A stretch of DNA of 64,000 nt, taken from positions 91,299,282 to 91,363,281 of the forward strand of contig CM056741.1 of the NCBI GenBank assembly GCA_029851415.1, written 5' to 3'. The notes under the pieces were generated by a model. It was given only the letters and a program-made list of their open reading frames with translations. It was not told the DNA's origin and did not search any database. Source of the stretch: Eretmocerus hayati (taxonomy: Eukaryota; Arthropoda; Insecta; Hymenoptera; Aphelinidae). This document shows positions 36,817 through 48,783 of the stretch, piece after piece. The first letter of the stretch is position 1. Every line of letters starts with the position of its first letter. Position numbers and translations under genes: made by a program.

Positions 36817-37530
36817 AAATTGAATTTCACATCTCCAAATGATGTGATTTCATTGCCCCACTGGCCCAGTCCAATCCAATTTTTACCAAAACAGCTGAAA
36901 AACGTCCGAATTTTCTCAAATTGACTGTAACTGCAGATGGAATTTCTTCAAAACCTCACGAATCAATTGCTTAGAGTTGTCACTTTGAGGTTATTAGCAG
37001 ATAAAAGCATCAGTGTTATTTCTACAATCACAATTTCCAGATTCAAATCATACCTAGAATAATGGATTGCTGAATCAATCTTATCGCAGTCATTCCATCA
37101 AAAAAACGATCATCACTCTAACCAAAATATCCCATGGGATATTGCACATTCGGACGCGATTCCGGGTTTCTTCTCATGAAAATTTTCTAGAATAATCAGT
37201 GCTTGAAATGTCTTACGGAGTGATTGGAGTGTAATTATACCATTGTCATGAATCAGCATGAAAAAGTCAGATTGATCAATATTCAATAAATTCTAACACT
37301 ATTTACGCATTCAATCAGGATACAGATAACATGGCTGGATAAATTTGGCCTGCAGTCAATTTTCCCATGGAGTTTACCTATTACGTATGAAAAACTCGAA
37401 TTTATCAATGTTTCACCGGGCCATAGATTGTTGAGAATATTAAGTTGCACCCTCTCATTCATCTGTTCCTGGTACTAATTATCATTCCACGACAGCAAAT
37501 TGTACTACAGAGATGATACAGGCGACTGTT
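36817..37530. other. 3' region of the CACTA-like element
   Basis: AT-rich DNA between the transposase stop and the right subterminal repeats. An AATAAA is present near 37286. No gene seen. Confidence 0.4.
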
Positions 37531-37700
37531 GCCATATATTAACTATTAATATCTCGATTGTAGCGAGTACTACACCCCAACAGTGACGGTTAGTCTGACT
37601 ATAGTGTATAGTACTGTAAGTCTAGTATGGCTGAGTCTTACCATGCGTATATTAACAGTTAATATCCGATACTACTGTCAAGGATATCGGTCTCTCAGTG
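37531..37700 (-). repeat. Right subterminal and terminal repeats of the CACTA-like element
   Basis: The palindromes ATATATTAACTATTAATATC (near 37535) and GTATATTAACAGTTAATATC (near 37649) lie before the terminal repeat at 37684-37700. They are of the same type as those at 19275 and 19409, giving four AT palindromes in mirrored positions. Confidence 0.7.
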
Positions 37701-37702
37701 TA

Positions 37703-40389
37703 GGCGCTTCCGTACAAATCTGGTTAGAGCGTAACCCATACTCTTATGACTGGTACTCTGAAACATTTAGATATATACACTTCTTCAGTTTGATGCGCAA
37801 AAACTACAAATTTGTCCTATGGCATTAATAAGAACTCATAATATCAGTTCCTGACCGTGCCCACTGTTGGCATGACAACACATTTGGAATGCTTCAATTC
37901 TTCCAATAATTGATACCAACTCAATTCTTTCAACATTCTACTTAACTCTCCAAATTTCCACATATGTATGCATTCTCAAAAGTAATAGGCTTGCGTAGAG
38001 GGAAACTTCATGTTATTCATCAATCTTACTGATGGAAACCATACTCTGAAGTGTGTACATATAATTTTCTTATCGATGATGATCATTGTCTGATTGTAAA
38101 ACCTCATTCTATCTGAATGACAGAGAAAGGGTGAAATATCCTAAGTAAATATACAAGTAAGCTTGCATCGTAGGATTCAAATCTACAATATGTTTGCTAC
38201 TATGAGATGAACAGAATTTAACTCAAGGAAGTTTTTCACAAGAAATGTAACACTATCCGTCAACACCAAAAAAAGTTAACACTAACTGGCATCATCATAA
38301 ATGTATGGTGTAACACCTGCACTTATGAGCATCACTTTTAATGCCATATCATTATTCGAGCTTCATCTTATGTATCTCTCTGGCTCCCTTCGTAATACTC
38401 AAACCATGATCATAGGACCATGTGTTCATGTATTCTGTGAAAGTTTGCATAAGAGAAGGAAATGTATCTTCTGCTGCTGTGGAGAGTTGGGTTTTTCATA
38501 ATTCATCAACAGGGAAAGACACAATCGACGAATTTTTCAATTTTTTACGGAGAAATCTGTAATCTGTTTCGGTTTTATTCAACGAAGGACCAACCTAACA
38601 CCATACCGAATGGGAAGGAATGGGTGGACCTGCGGAACCGCCGGATAGACTAGACACTTGGCGATAGGTGCGCGCATAAGCTTGCTGTGTTGCGAGTGTC
38701 GTAATTTCAAAATCAAGCCCCAGACGCTCCCACCTGCGGAATGCGAGCATCGTTCATTTCGAAAATCATTGCGACGCCACATATCTGCGTATGCGCCACG
38801 CGTCTTCGCTATATCGCGCGATGCATCTTGAATAGCCAAGCTAAGGTGTCGTGTTATGGACAAGGCCTAGTGTGCATATTTCTCGTGAAATAATTTTATT
38901 GACTGTAAATTCCCACTCTTAGTCCGGTCCGAGTCGGCGCCATTATTAGAAAAATTATTGGGACGAGATTTTTGTGCAAGATCTAGTGTAAACAACTCTC
39001 CTGGAAATAGAAATTGATAATGCGAGGCCTCAACCTGGTCACAATCAGTTGAATCCAAATTTTTCCGGATTCTATGGTGAAATTCTTCATTCTGGATCAC
39101 AACTAACTCTCTGAGATAACTCGACCTTTTTGACTCATTCACTGCGAGGGCATAATGGCGAATCGAACTAGATTGCGGTCCACGTAAGGATTGAAAATAT
39201 TGGCGGCATGTCACCGAGCTATCGAAAACCACCATCGGCGATATGTCGCGAGTACTACGACAAATATTTAAAAAGCTGGAAAATTGACTAAATCTCTCTG
39301 ATTCTATCCAACAAGAATCGATGTTGAAGAAGCCTGAGATTGCGATCATAGAGTTAATGGTATCTTAATCGAATCAAGAATAATTTGTTCGTGTGCATAC
39401 TCGTAATTACGATCATGATTGGGCTCTAATGCTATCTGAGGACGATGCTGAGTATGTGGATAATCACATCAAGGCGATGCGGTCACCGTGCACGCTGAAA
39501 GTTATGTGCACTTTTATACAATTCGCTTGCGATTTGAGCAAAACGACGATAAGACCAGTGTATATTATCATTGAACTTGAGGTTTGTCTTCACGTCCTTC
39601 TGTCCAAATCGCAAGAAAACCGGATAAATGGGCAGTTTACAAAGTGCCTATACTATAGGTTAGAAGGTGCCTGCACTCAAATTATTCGCATTTTTCTCCA
39701 TGTCTCTCGCAAATTGAGTCAACTGACAAGAAGACGACATCAAGTTAGATGATAATAAGTATCCGTCCTCTTCTCAGTTACTCCAAATCGCGAGTGTATC
39801 GGGCGAGAGTTCGAATGAATTCCAGCATGCACGGTGCAGGCTGACCGGACGCCTAAATGCATCTTTCTTGTAATCGATGAATTTCGGGATGTTCTATTAC
39901 AGATGGAATAACATTTGTAAGAGCTTAAAACCTCATAGCTCATCAGCAAAGAAGTGATATTTCGAGATCTCCGTGCAAATAGAACATCGTGCAGATCTCG
40001 ATGTTGATGGGACCGTTGTAATTTTTTGGGACGGGGTCCCTCCCCCGCGGTCAGGGGAGGATTGAAATTGCACTTGATCAGCTGACCAACATGATTTGGC
40101 CGCCATATTGCCACAAAAACGCGAGACGTGGCGGAAAGGTATAGATATACTAATATGCAATCAGTTCGACAGAACAGACAGCATGAGTTGTGGGTCATTT
40201 TCGTGGTTGTTGGCTTGTCTTATCAAACGTCAACGCACGTTAAGGCCAGACCGTACTGTTTACTGCTCCATACATGGCGTCACGGTGATTCGCATAGATT
40301 AATTCAAACAATATTCTATTTTTCAATAGTTGTAAACACTTTTCAGACCAAATCATTGAGCCAGCGCGCTGGATAAAAACTACCAATCG
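37703..40389. other. Right interior of the 39-kb unit, no recognised gene
   Basis: The first roughly 20 bp continue the palindromic repeat cut by the CACTA-like element. Longer open frames (38867-39349 minus, 160 residues; 39393-39752 plus, 119 residues; 39740-40198 minus, 152 residues) have no motif I recognise and overlap others, so I do not call them genes. 38600-38860 is more GC-rich than its surroundings. Confidence 0.35.
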
Positions 40390-40555
40390 TTTGAGCTTTG
40401 TTACAACTCAGAGCTCGTGGTATATTTCGCGAGATTGTCAAAACGGCAACGTGCACCACAGCGAGATCCCTATGATGCGGAAGCGCAGCTCAAGATTGCA
40501 GATTTCCAAATCTCGCAAAATATATCACGAGTTTTCAGACGCAACGTAGCTCAAA
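40390..40555. repeat. Short inverted repeat, MITE-like
   Basis: TTTGAGCT at 40390 and AGCTCAAA at 40548-40555 mark arms of about 48 bp sharing TCGTGGTATATTTCGCGAGAT with a few mismatches. The total is 166 bp. Confidence 0.65.
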
Positions 40556-42050
40556 TTATTCATTCAGAAAAGTGCTACATATAGTGGAAGAGGAGGGTTT
40601 TCTCACCATACCATTTTGATTCCTGAGGAAAAGCAGTTGAGCTGATAACTCGGATAAGGTTACGGCGAAATTGCTTGCAGAGGACCGATGGATTCAATCC
40701 CATTCGGCCTCAGTGATGCGTGGAAACCTTCTACGATCCCAATGATGACGGAGATGGGCCCGCCCAAGGCAGTTTGATCCCATCCCATTCTGTCTCAATT
40801 GTTGATATACAATGACTATCCATTAGCCACACAGGTGGTGTACAGATAACCAGGTAGACAAGGGGATACTTCGCCTAGGAATCTGGCGAAATCCTAGTCG
40901 CACCGGGTGTAAACAGGCAAACTAGTAAAGACGGGAGATCATCTATCTACCATCCGGCGGGAACAAAGGAGCACGGGCTGTGGACAGAGAACATGTAGGC
41001 ACTACACTGAAAGAAGGATAGGGGCGCTTGGCTCGCTGTCGGCACTTCTGCCATGCGGACCATCAAGTAATTGGCTGCCTCGTATCAGCGGGCTCTGCAC
41101 CTGCTGATCTGTAGCTTAGGCATCTCGAGCAGCAAGCGGCGATCAGGACCGGTATTTGTGGCAAAAATTGGAAACAATATAATCTGCATGCGATCAGAGT
41201 TCTCAATGCAGACGATCATGGTCCTCTGAACATTGTATAGATGATGCGGTCGTAATACACATCAATCCGCATCTTGCGTATAATACACTTGGTGAACGAT
41301 CAACCTAATTCTGATGAGAATTCCAAATCGAATTTCCAAACTATTTCCAGCATTCAGATGACATGTGGTACAAATCCACGGAAAAATATGCAAGTACAAG
41401 AATATGAAGTAATTTTTCTGAGATCGCTTAGTGAATAATCCCTTGAATTTGGAGGAAATCTAGGATTCCACTTGAAACGCTAAAGTATGTGCAAAATTAT
41501 AATTCATCATGACAGTTATCGATTGAAATATGTAAATCTACGATTTTTCTAGCGGTAGATGGAAAATGTTACGGATAAAAATCGATCAATGCCGTAACAC
41601 TTTGAAATGCTTTTTCAATATGAATACGTCATCTATGACATGTCATTTTGCCTAAGTTGTTGTCATCAAGAGGGAATTTTGTACTTTGTGCAATGAAAGA
41701 AGTTTGATTCTGTGATGCACCCAATCAATGAAGTATCAAGAATGAAGAATATACGCGAGAGAACATGTAGTTTTTGGAGGTAGTGGTTGCAGACATAACA
41801 ACTCAGCCCTCGGACACGGGCCCCGGTGAGTTCAATCCGTTTCGGGGTACAGCGCGTCTCCGGGCGCTAATCAGTGGGCGCTGCGGCCTCTACTTTGTTA
41901 GCCGAGAGCGCAGCCATAGCAACGGGCGGAGTGCTCCCAACTTTCTTTCCGTGAAGTCATCACTGCCTCACCTTCCTGGTGGATTCCTAGCCACATGGGT
42001 TGGGAATAAGAGACAGGGAGTCGAAGGAGCTCTGCCAAATTTGATGTTGC
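40556..42050. other. Unassigned, partly GC-richer stretch
   Basis: 40620-41290 and 41770-42040 are more GC-rich than the AT-rich DNA between them and look like fragments of some repeat, but I cannot name it. No protein motif seen. Confidence 0.3.
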
Positions 42051-45000
42051 TCGATCCAAGTCGCACGGGTTGTCAAAGAGTAGACGGGTAAATACGGTCG
42101 ATCCTCTGTCTTTGATTCGGCTTCATCCCAGTTTTGCGGGTCATGAACGGGCAGATGGGTAGACACGGGGATGCGATCCCCCGTCTATCCCGCAGAATTC
42201 GAGCCACACGGGCTGTGAACAGGCAGACTGGTATACACGGGCGATCTCCCTCACCTCCCTTGCATTATTCGAGCCAGACGGGTACTGAACGGGCAAACGG
42301 GTAGACACGGGTCTTTACACCCGCACTTACCTCGCAGAATTCGAGCCACACGGGTACTGAACGGTCAGACTGGTAGACACGGGCGATCTCCCTCACCTCC
42401 CTCGCATAATTCGAGCGACACGGGTACTGAACGGGCAGACGGGTAGACACGGGTCTTTACACCCGCACTTACCTCGCAAAATTCGAGCCACACGGGTACT
42501 GCACGGGCAGACGTGTAGACACGGGCGATCTCCCTCATCTACCTCGCAAAATTCGAGCCACACGGGTACTAAACGGGCAGACGTGTAGACACGGGCGATC
42601 TCCCTCACCTCCCTCGCATAATTCGAGCGACACGGGTACTGAACGGGCAGACGGGTAGACACGGGTCTCTACACCCGCACTTACCTCGAAAATTCGAGCC
42701 ACACGGGTACTGCACGGGCAGACGTGTAGACACGGGCGATCTCCCTCATCTACCTCGCAAAATTCGAGCCACACGGGTACTAAACGGGCAGACGTGTAGA
42801 CACGGGCGATCTCCCTCATCTCCTTCGCAAAATTCGAGCCACACGGGTACTGAACGGGCATACGGGTGGACACGGGCGATCTCCCTCACCTCCCTCGCGA
42901 AATTCGAGCCACACGGGTACTGAACGGGCATACGGGTGGACACGGGCGATCTCCCTCACCTCCCTCGCAAAATTCGAGCCACACGGGTACTGAACGGGCA
43001 GACGTGTGGACACGGGCGATCTCCCTCATCTGCCTCGCATAATTCGAGCCACACGGGTACTGAACGGGCAGACGGGTAGACACGGGTCTTTACACCCGCA
43101 CTTACCTCGCAAAATTCGAGCCACACGGGTACTGAACGGGCAGACGTGTAGACACGGGCGATCTCCCTCATCTACCTCGCATAATCCGAGCCACACGGGT
43201 ACTGAACGGGCAGACGGGTAGACACGGGTCTTTACACCCGCACTTACCTCGCAAAATTCGAGCCACACGGGTACTGCACGGGCAGACGTGTAGACACGGG
43301 CGATCTCCCTCATCTACCTCGCAAAATTCGAGCCACACGGGTACTAAACGGGCAGACGTGTAGACACGGGCGATTTCCCTCATCTCCTTCGCAAAATTCG
43401 AGCCACACGGGTACTGAACGGGCAAACGGGTAGACACGGGTCTTTACACCCGCACTTACCTCGCAAATCTCGAGCCACACGGGTACTGAACGGACAGACT
43501 GGTAGACACGGGCGATCTCCCTCACCTCCCTCGCATAATTCGAGCCACACGGGTACTGAACGGGCAGACGGGTAGACACGGGGATGCGATCCCCCGTCCA
43601 TCCCGCAGAATTCGAGCCACACGGGCTGTGAACGGGCAGACTGGTAGACACGGGCGATCTCCCTCACCTCCCTCGCATAATTCGAGCCACACGGGTACTG
43701 AACGGGCAAACGGGTAGACACGGGTCTTTACACCCGCACTTACCTCGCAAATTTCGAGCCACACGGGTACTGAACGGACAGACTGGTAGACACGGGCGAT
43801 CTCCCTCACCTCCCTCGCATAATCCGAGCCACACGGGTACTGAACTGGCAGACGGGTAGACACGGGTCTTTACACCCGCACTTACCTCGCAAAATTCGAG
43901 CCACACGGGTACTGAACGGACAGACTGGTAGACACGGGCGATCTCCCTCACCTCCCTCGCATAATTCGAGCCACACGGGTACTGAACGGGCAAACGGGTA
44001 GACACGGGTCTTTACACCCGCATTTACCTCGCAAAATTCGAGCCACACGGGTACTGAACGGGCATACGGGTAGACACGGGCGATCTCCCTCACCTCCCTC
44101 GCGAAATTCGAGCCACACTGGTACTGAACGGGCATACGGGTGGACACGGGCGATCTCCCTCACCTCCCTCGCAGAATTCGAGCCACACGGGTACTGAACG
44201 GGCAGACGTGTAGACACGGGCGATCTCCCTCATCTGCCTCGCATAATCCGAGCCACACGGGTACTGAACGGGCAGACGGGTAGACACGGGTCTTTACACC
44301 CGCACTTACCTCGCATAATCCGAGCCACACGGGTACTGAACGGGCAGACGGGTAGACACGGGTCTTTACACCCGCACTTACCTCGCGAAATTCGAGCCAC
44401 ACGGGTACTGCACGGGCAGACGTGTAGACACGGGCGATCTCCCTCATCTACCTCGCAAAATTCGAGCCACACGGGTACTAAACGGGCAGACTTGTAGACA
44501 CGGGCGATTTCCCTCATCTCCTTCGCAAAATTCGAGCCACACGGGTACTGAACGGGCAAACGGGTAGACACGGGTCTTTACACCCGCACTTACCTCGCAA
44601 AATTCGAGCCACACGGGTACTGAACGGACAGACTGGTAGACACGGGCGATCTCCCTCACCTCCCTCGAATAATTCGAGCCACACGGGTAGTGAACGGGCA
44701 GACGGGTAGACACGGGGATGCGATCCCCCGTCTATCCCGCAGAATTCGAGCCACACGGGCTGTGAATGGGCAGACTGGTATACACGGGCGATCTCCCTCA
44801 CCTCCCTTGCATTATTCGAGCCAGACGGGTACTGAACGGGCAAACGGGTAGACACGGGTCTTTACACCCGCATTTACCTCGCAAAATTCGAGCCACACGG
44901 GTACTGAACGGGCATACGGGTAGACATTGGTGATCTCCCTCACCTCCCTCGCGAAATTCGAGCTACACGGGTACTAAACGGGCAGACGTGTAGACACGGG

Positions 45001-46964
45001 CGATTTCCCTCATCTTCTTCGCAAAATTCGAGCCACACGGGTACTGAACGGGCAGACGTGTAGACACGGGCGATCTCCCTCATCTGCCTCCCATAATTCG
45101 AGCCACACGGGTACTGAACGGGCAGACGGGTAGACACGGGTCTTTACACCCGCACTTACCTCGCAAAATTCTAGCCACACGGGTACTGAACAGGCAGACG
45201 TGTAGACACGGGCGATCTCCCTCATCTACCTCGCATAATCCGAGCCACACGGGTACTGAACGGGCAGACGGGTAGACACGGGTCTTTACACCCGCACTTA
45301 CCTCGCGAAATTCGAGCCACACGGGTACTGCACGGGCAGACGTGTAGACACGGGCGATCTCCCTCATCTACCTCGCAAAATTCGAGCCACACGGGTACTG
45401 AACGGGCAGACGTGTAGACACGGGCGATCTCCCTCATCTGCCTCGCATAATTCGAGCCACACGGGTACTGAACGGGCAGACGGGTAGACACGGGTCTTTA
45501 CACCCGCACTTACCTCGCAAAATTCGAGCCACACGGGTACTGAACAGGCAGACGTGTAGACACGGGCGATCTCCCTCATCTACCTCGCATAATCCGAGCC
45601 ACACGGGTACTGAACGGGCAGACGGGTAGACACGGGTCTTTACACCCGCACTTACCTCGCGAAATTCGAGCCTCTCGGGTACTGAACGGGCAGACGTGTA
45701 GACACGGGCGATCTCCCTCATCTACCTCGCATAATTCGAGCCACACGGGTACTGAACGGGCATACGGGTAGACACGAGCAATCATCGTCACCCCCCTCGC
45801 GAAATTCGAGCCACACGGGTACTGAACGGGCAAACGGGTAGACACGGGTCTTTACACCCGCACTTACCTTGCAAAATTCGAGCCACACGGGTACTGCACG
45901 GGCAGACGTGTAGACACGGGCGATCTCCCTCATCTGCCTCGCATAATTCGAGCCACACGGGTACTGAACGGGCAAACGGGTAGACACGGGTCTTTACACC
46001 CGCATTTACCTCGCAAAATTCGAGCCACACGAGTACTAAACGGGCATACGGGTAGACACGGGCGATCTCCCTCACCTCCCTCGTGAAATTCGAGCCACAC
46101 GGGTACTGAACGGGCATACGGGTGGACACGGGCGACCTCCCTCACCTCCCTCGCAAAATTCGAGCCACACGGGTACTGAACGGGCAGACGTGTAGACACG
46201 GGCGACCTCCCTCACCTCCCTCGCAAAATTCGAGCCACACGGGTACTGAACGGGCAGACGTGTAGACACGGGCGATCTCCCTCATCTGCCTCGCATAATT
46301 CGAGCCACACGGGTACTGAACAGGCAGACGTGTAGACACGGGCGATCTCCCTCATCTACCTCGCATAATCCGAGCCACACGGGTACTGAACGGGCAGACG
46401 GGTAGACACGGGTCTCTACACCCGCACTTACCTCGCAAAATTCGAGCAACACGGGTACTGCACGGGCAGACGTGTAGACACGGGCGATCTCCCTCATCTA
46501 CCTCGCAAAATTCGAGCCACACGGGTACTAAACGGGCAGACGTGTAGACACGGGCGATTTCCCTCATCTCCTTCGCAAAACTCGAGCCACACGGGTACTG
46601 AACGGGCATACGGGTAGACACGGGTGATCTCCCTCACCTCCCTCGCGAAATTCGAGCCACACGGGTACTGAATGGGCATACGGGTGGACACGGGCGATCT
46701 CCCTCATCTGCCTCGCATAATTCGAGCCACACGGGTACTGAACGGGCAAACGGGTAGACACGGGCGATCTCCCTCACCTCCCTCGCGAAATTCGAGCCAC
46801 ACGGGTACTGAACGGGCATACGGGTGGACACGGGCGATCTCCCTCGCAAAATTCGAGCCACACGGGTGATGAACGGGCATACGGGTAGACACGGGCGATC
46901 GCCCTCACCTCCCTCGCAAAATTCGAGCCACACGGGTACTGAACGGGCAAACGGGTAGACACGG
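42051..46964 (-). repeat. Right CCCGT satellite array, about 65-70 units of 70-72 bp
   Basis: The same monomer as the left array but on the minus strand. The inner edge (42051-42250) is degenerate, as in the left array. Between about 43300 and 44150 similar units recur every 142 bp, which is one 70-bp type-A plus one 72-bp type-B unit. A rarer variant linker (GGGATGCGATCCCCCGTC, near 42169, 43580 and 44717) also recurs. Units are more uniform than in the left array. Open frames through it are repeat artefacts. Confidence 0.9.
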
Positions 46965-47223
46965 GTGCCACCCCTATTGCCATCCCCAATATCGAAGTCG
47001 CACGGGTAGAAACGGGAAAACTACGAGGGAACTACATTTACGGGCCTCACGGGTGGTGAGCTTGCAGCTACACGGGTCGCCACGGGTGCCCCCCGTGCGC
47101 CGCCCGTTGAGCTTGCGGAGATGATAAAATCGGCACGGGCAGCTTACGGGAACGCACGTATATTACCCGATTCCCGTCTATTTGACACGGGTTCCCGTAC
47201 GGGAACGCTGCCTATATCCACTT
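46965..47223 (-). repeat. Right tip of the 39-kb unit
   Basis: Reverse complement of 8028-8286 with few differences. It ends CGCTGCCTATATCCACTT at 47223, directly against the gypsy integrase sequence. Confidence 0.8.
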
Positions 47224-48783
47224 CCCTTGTTTTATCACTTGTAAATCTCCCTCATTCACCTGCGGCAAATCTCTGCAGACCGCATCATGATATTGTTTCT
47301 GTTTCAATTGTCTCTTGCTCAGTTTTCCTCTGAACTCTGGGCAGTTTATCTTGGACTGGATGTGACATGCTCAAAATTCCAATTTTCACTGAACTTTTTA
47401 AATTCTTGAGAATCGAAACAAGGACCATTATCCGATCGTACCACATTTGGTAAACCTAGACTGGAGAAGTACGACTTCAGAGCCAATATTACTGATCCAG
47501 AGGTTTTATCCTTGAGCAATCTTACTTCACCATATTTCGAGTAATAGTCTACAACAACGATATGTGGCTTCCTATCCAAATATAATAAGTCTACTCTTAT
47601 TTTTTCCCGGCATGATTTTGGTATCTCATCTGGAATCAAGCTCTCTTTGGTGTTCTGCCTTTGAAATTTGGCGCACGCATCGCATTTGGCAATCATATTT
47701 TCAATGTCTCGCGTGATACCCGTCCAGAATACGATATTCCGGGCTCTTATCTCTGTCTTTTCTATGCCCATATGATTATAGTGCAATTCTCCAAGAACTT
47801 CTCTCCTTAAACTGTTTGGTACAATTATTCTGTCGTCTTCATAAAGAAGTCCTTCATGTTCAAAAATACAACTTTGATATGTGTGAAATGCTTTGCGTAT
47901 GCCAGGCACATCTTTGGCTTCAGCTGGCCATTGGGTTCGGGTCAATTCCAAAACTTTTTGCAATTGTGCATCGGCTTTCGTTTCTGCTATGTACCTTTGT
48001 TTCGTCTTATCATCAATGTGTCCTGCTAGGACAACGTTTGAAATCTGGATATTCAAATCGTCACTCTCACTTGTTTCCTCTGAGTGTGCTCTTAATAACG
48101 TATCTGCTATGAAAATTTCTCTACCCGGTCTATATTGCACTTTCAGATCATATCTCTGAAGTCGCATGCGCATTTTTTGCAATCGAATTGGTATGTCACA
48201 TAAGTTTTTACTAAATATTGGAATCAATGACTTGTGATCGCTTTCTACTGTCGATTCACCTCCCACTATGTACTGATGAAATCTTTCACCCGCGAAAACA
48301 ATTGCGTACAGTTCTTTCTCAATCTGTGCCCAGTTTCTTTGACTTTGAGTTAATGATTTCAACGCATATGCTACTGATAAGTTATTTAGCAACAGGACCG
48401 CACCGACTCCTGTGTTGCTCGCATCTACGCTCAATTTACACTATAAATTTGCATCATAATATTGCAACACAGGTGCTACTGATAAGAACTCTTTGATTTC
48501 TCTAAAGACTTCATCATGGACCTATGTCTATTCGAATTTTGCATCTTTTTTCACTAGTTCTCTGAGCGGAGCCATCAGCACCGACTCGTTTGGTACAAAT
48601 TTCGATACGTATGTGAGCATGCCAAGCAATCTCTCGACATCATTTATATTCTTTGGTTTTTCCATGTTTTGTATCAAAAAGTAGAGGCAATAGCCTCTAC
48701 TTTTTGGTCGTCAAATTTTAATCCTTGTGCTGTGGAAATATGACCCAGAAATTTGATCGACGGTTACATAAACTCACACTTTT
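47224..48783 (-). pseudogene. Gypsy pol block B: RT end, RNase H, integrase
   Basis: Read on the minus strand from 48783: the end of reverse transcriptase (SIKFLGHISTAQGLKFDDQ, with a frame change near 48690). Next comes RNase H (VDASNTGVGAVL; ELYAI; SDHKSL), then the integrase zinc domain with two His and the pair CDAC near 47690, and then the core with Asp in RVDLL and in RSDNGPCF. After HVTSSP near 47350 about 100 residues are missing, including the segment that should carry the third catalytic Glu, and a frame change follows. The reading resumes with a C-terminal segment ending near GKW at the edge of the 39-kb unit. The element is Ty3/gypsy and clearly dead. Blocks A (55268-56133) and C (7817-8027) belong to the same pol. 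Confidence 0.88.

Larger units (their letters stand above)
19263..37700 (+). mobile_element. 18.4-kb CACTA/EnSpm-like (CMC) DNA transposon
   Basis: The ends are perfect 17-bp inverted repeats, CACTGAGAGACCGATAT at 19263-19279 and its complement at 37684-37700, flanked by TA on both sides (19261-19262, 37701-37702). The neighbouring inverted paralogue (18600-18670 on the minus strand) contains the site without the element: GTGGCCCG-TA-GGCGCTTCCGTA, against GTGGACCG-TA before the element and TA-GGCGCTTCCGTA after it. CACTG ends, a transposase with a C2H2-type finger region and a D...D-x2-H...E core, and a second accessory gene fit the CMC group. Both genes are broken and several other elements have inserted inside. 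Confidence 0.85.
8028..47223. mobile_element. 39.2-kb unit with inverted satellite arms (candidate giant foldback element)
   Basis: The two ends are inverted copies of each other. Each starts AAGTGGATATAGGCAGCG and continues through a roughly 255-bp non-repetitive, CCCGT-rich tip into a 70/72-bp tandem array that becomes degenerate towards the inside (left 8287-11215, right 42051-46964). The outer neighbours are two parts of one gypsy pol, so the unit behaves as an insertion. No target duplication is visible. The tips flank 30.8 kb that is mostly later insertions (a CACTA-like element and a 2.55-kb TIR element). About 10 kb (11216-15996 and 37703-42050) could be original cargo, but I recognise no transposase in it. 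Long terminal inverted repeats made of tandem units are known from Drosophila Foldback and Galileo; membership of either family is not implied. Confidence 0.6.

Noticed and set aside
38867..39349. 160-residue minus-strand frame
   Set aside because: No recognised motif, no splice context, and other frames compete with it; I left it unannotated as a gene.
42265..46989. Equivalent minus-strand frames in the right array, and its regular spacing resembling a CRISPR array
   Set aside because: Same satellite; whole units repeat head to tail with no unique spacers and the context is eukaryotic.
8028..47223. Polinton/Maverick or giant-virus-like element as explanation of the 39-kb unit
   Set aside because: No DNA polymerase B, ATPase, capsid or retroviral-type integrase gene is visible inside the unit.
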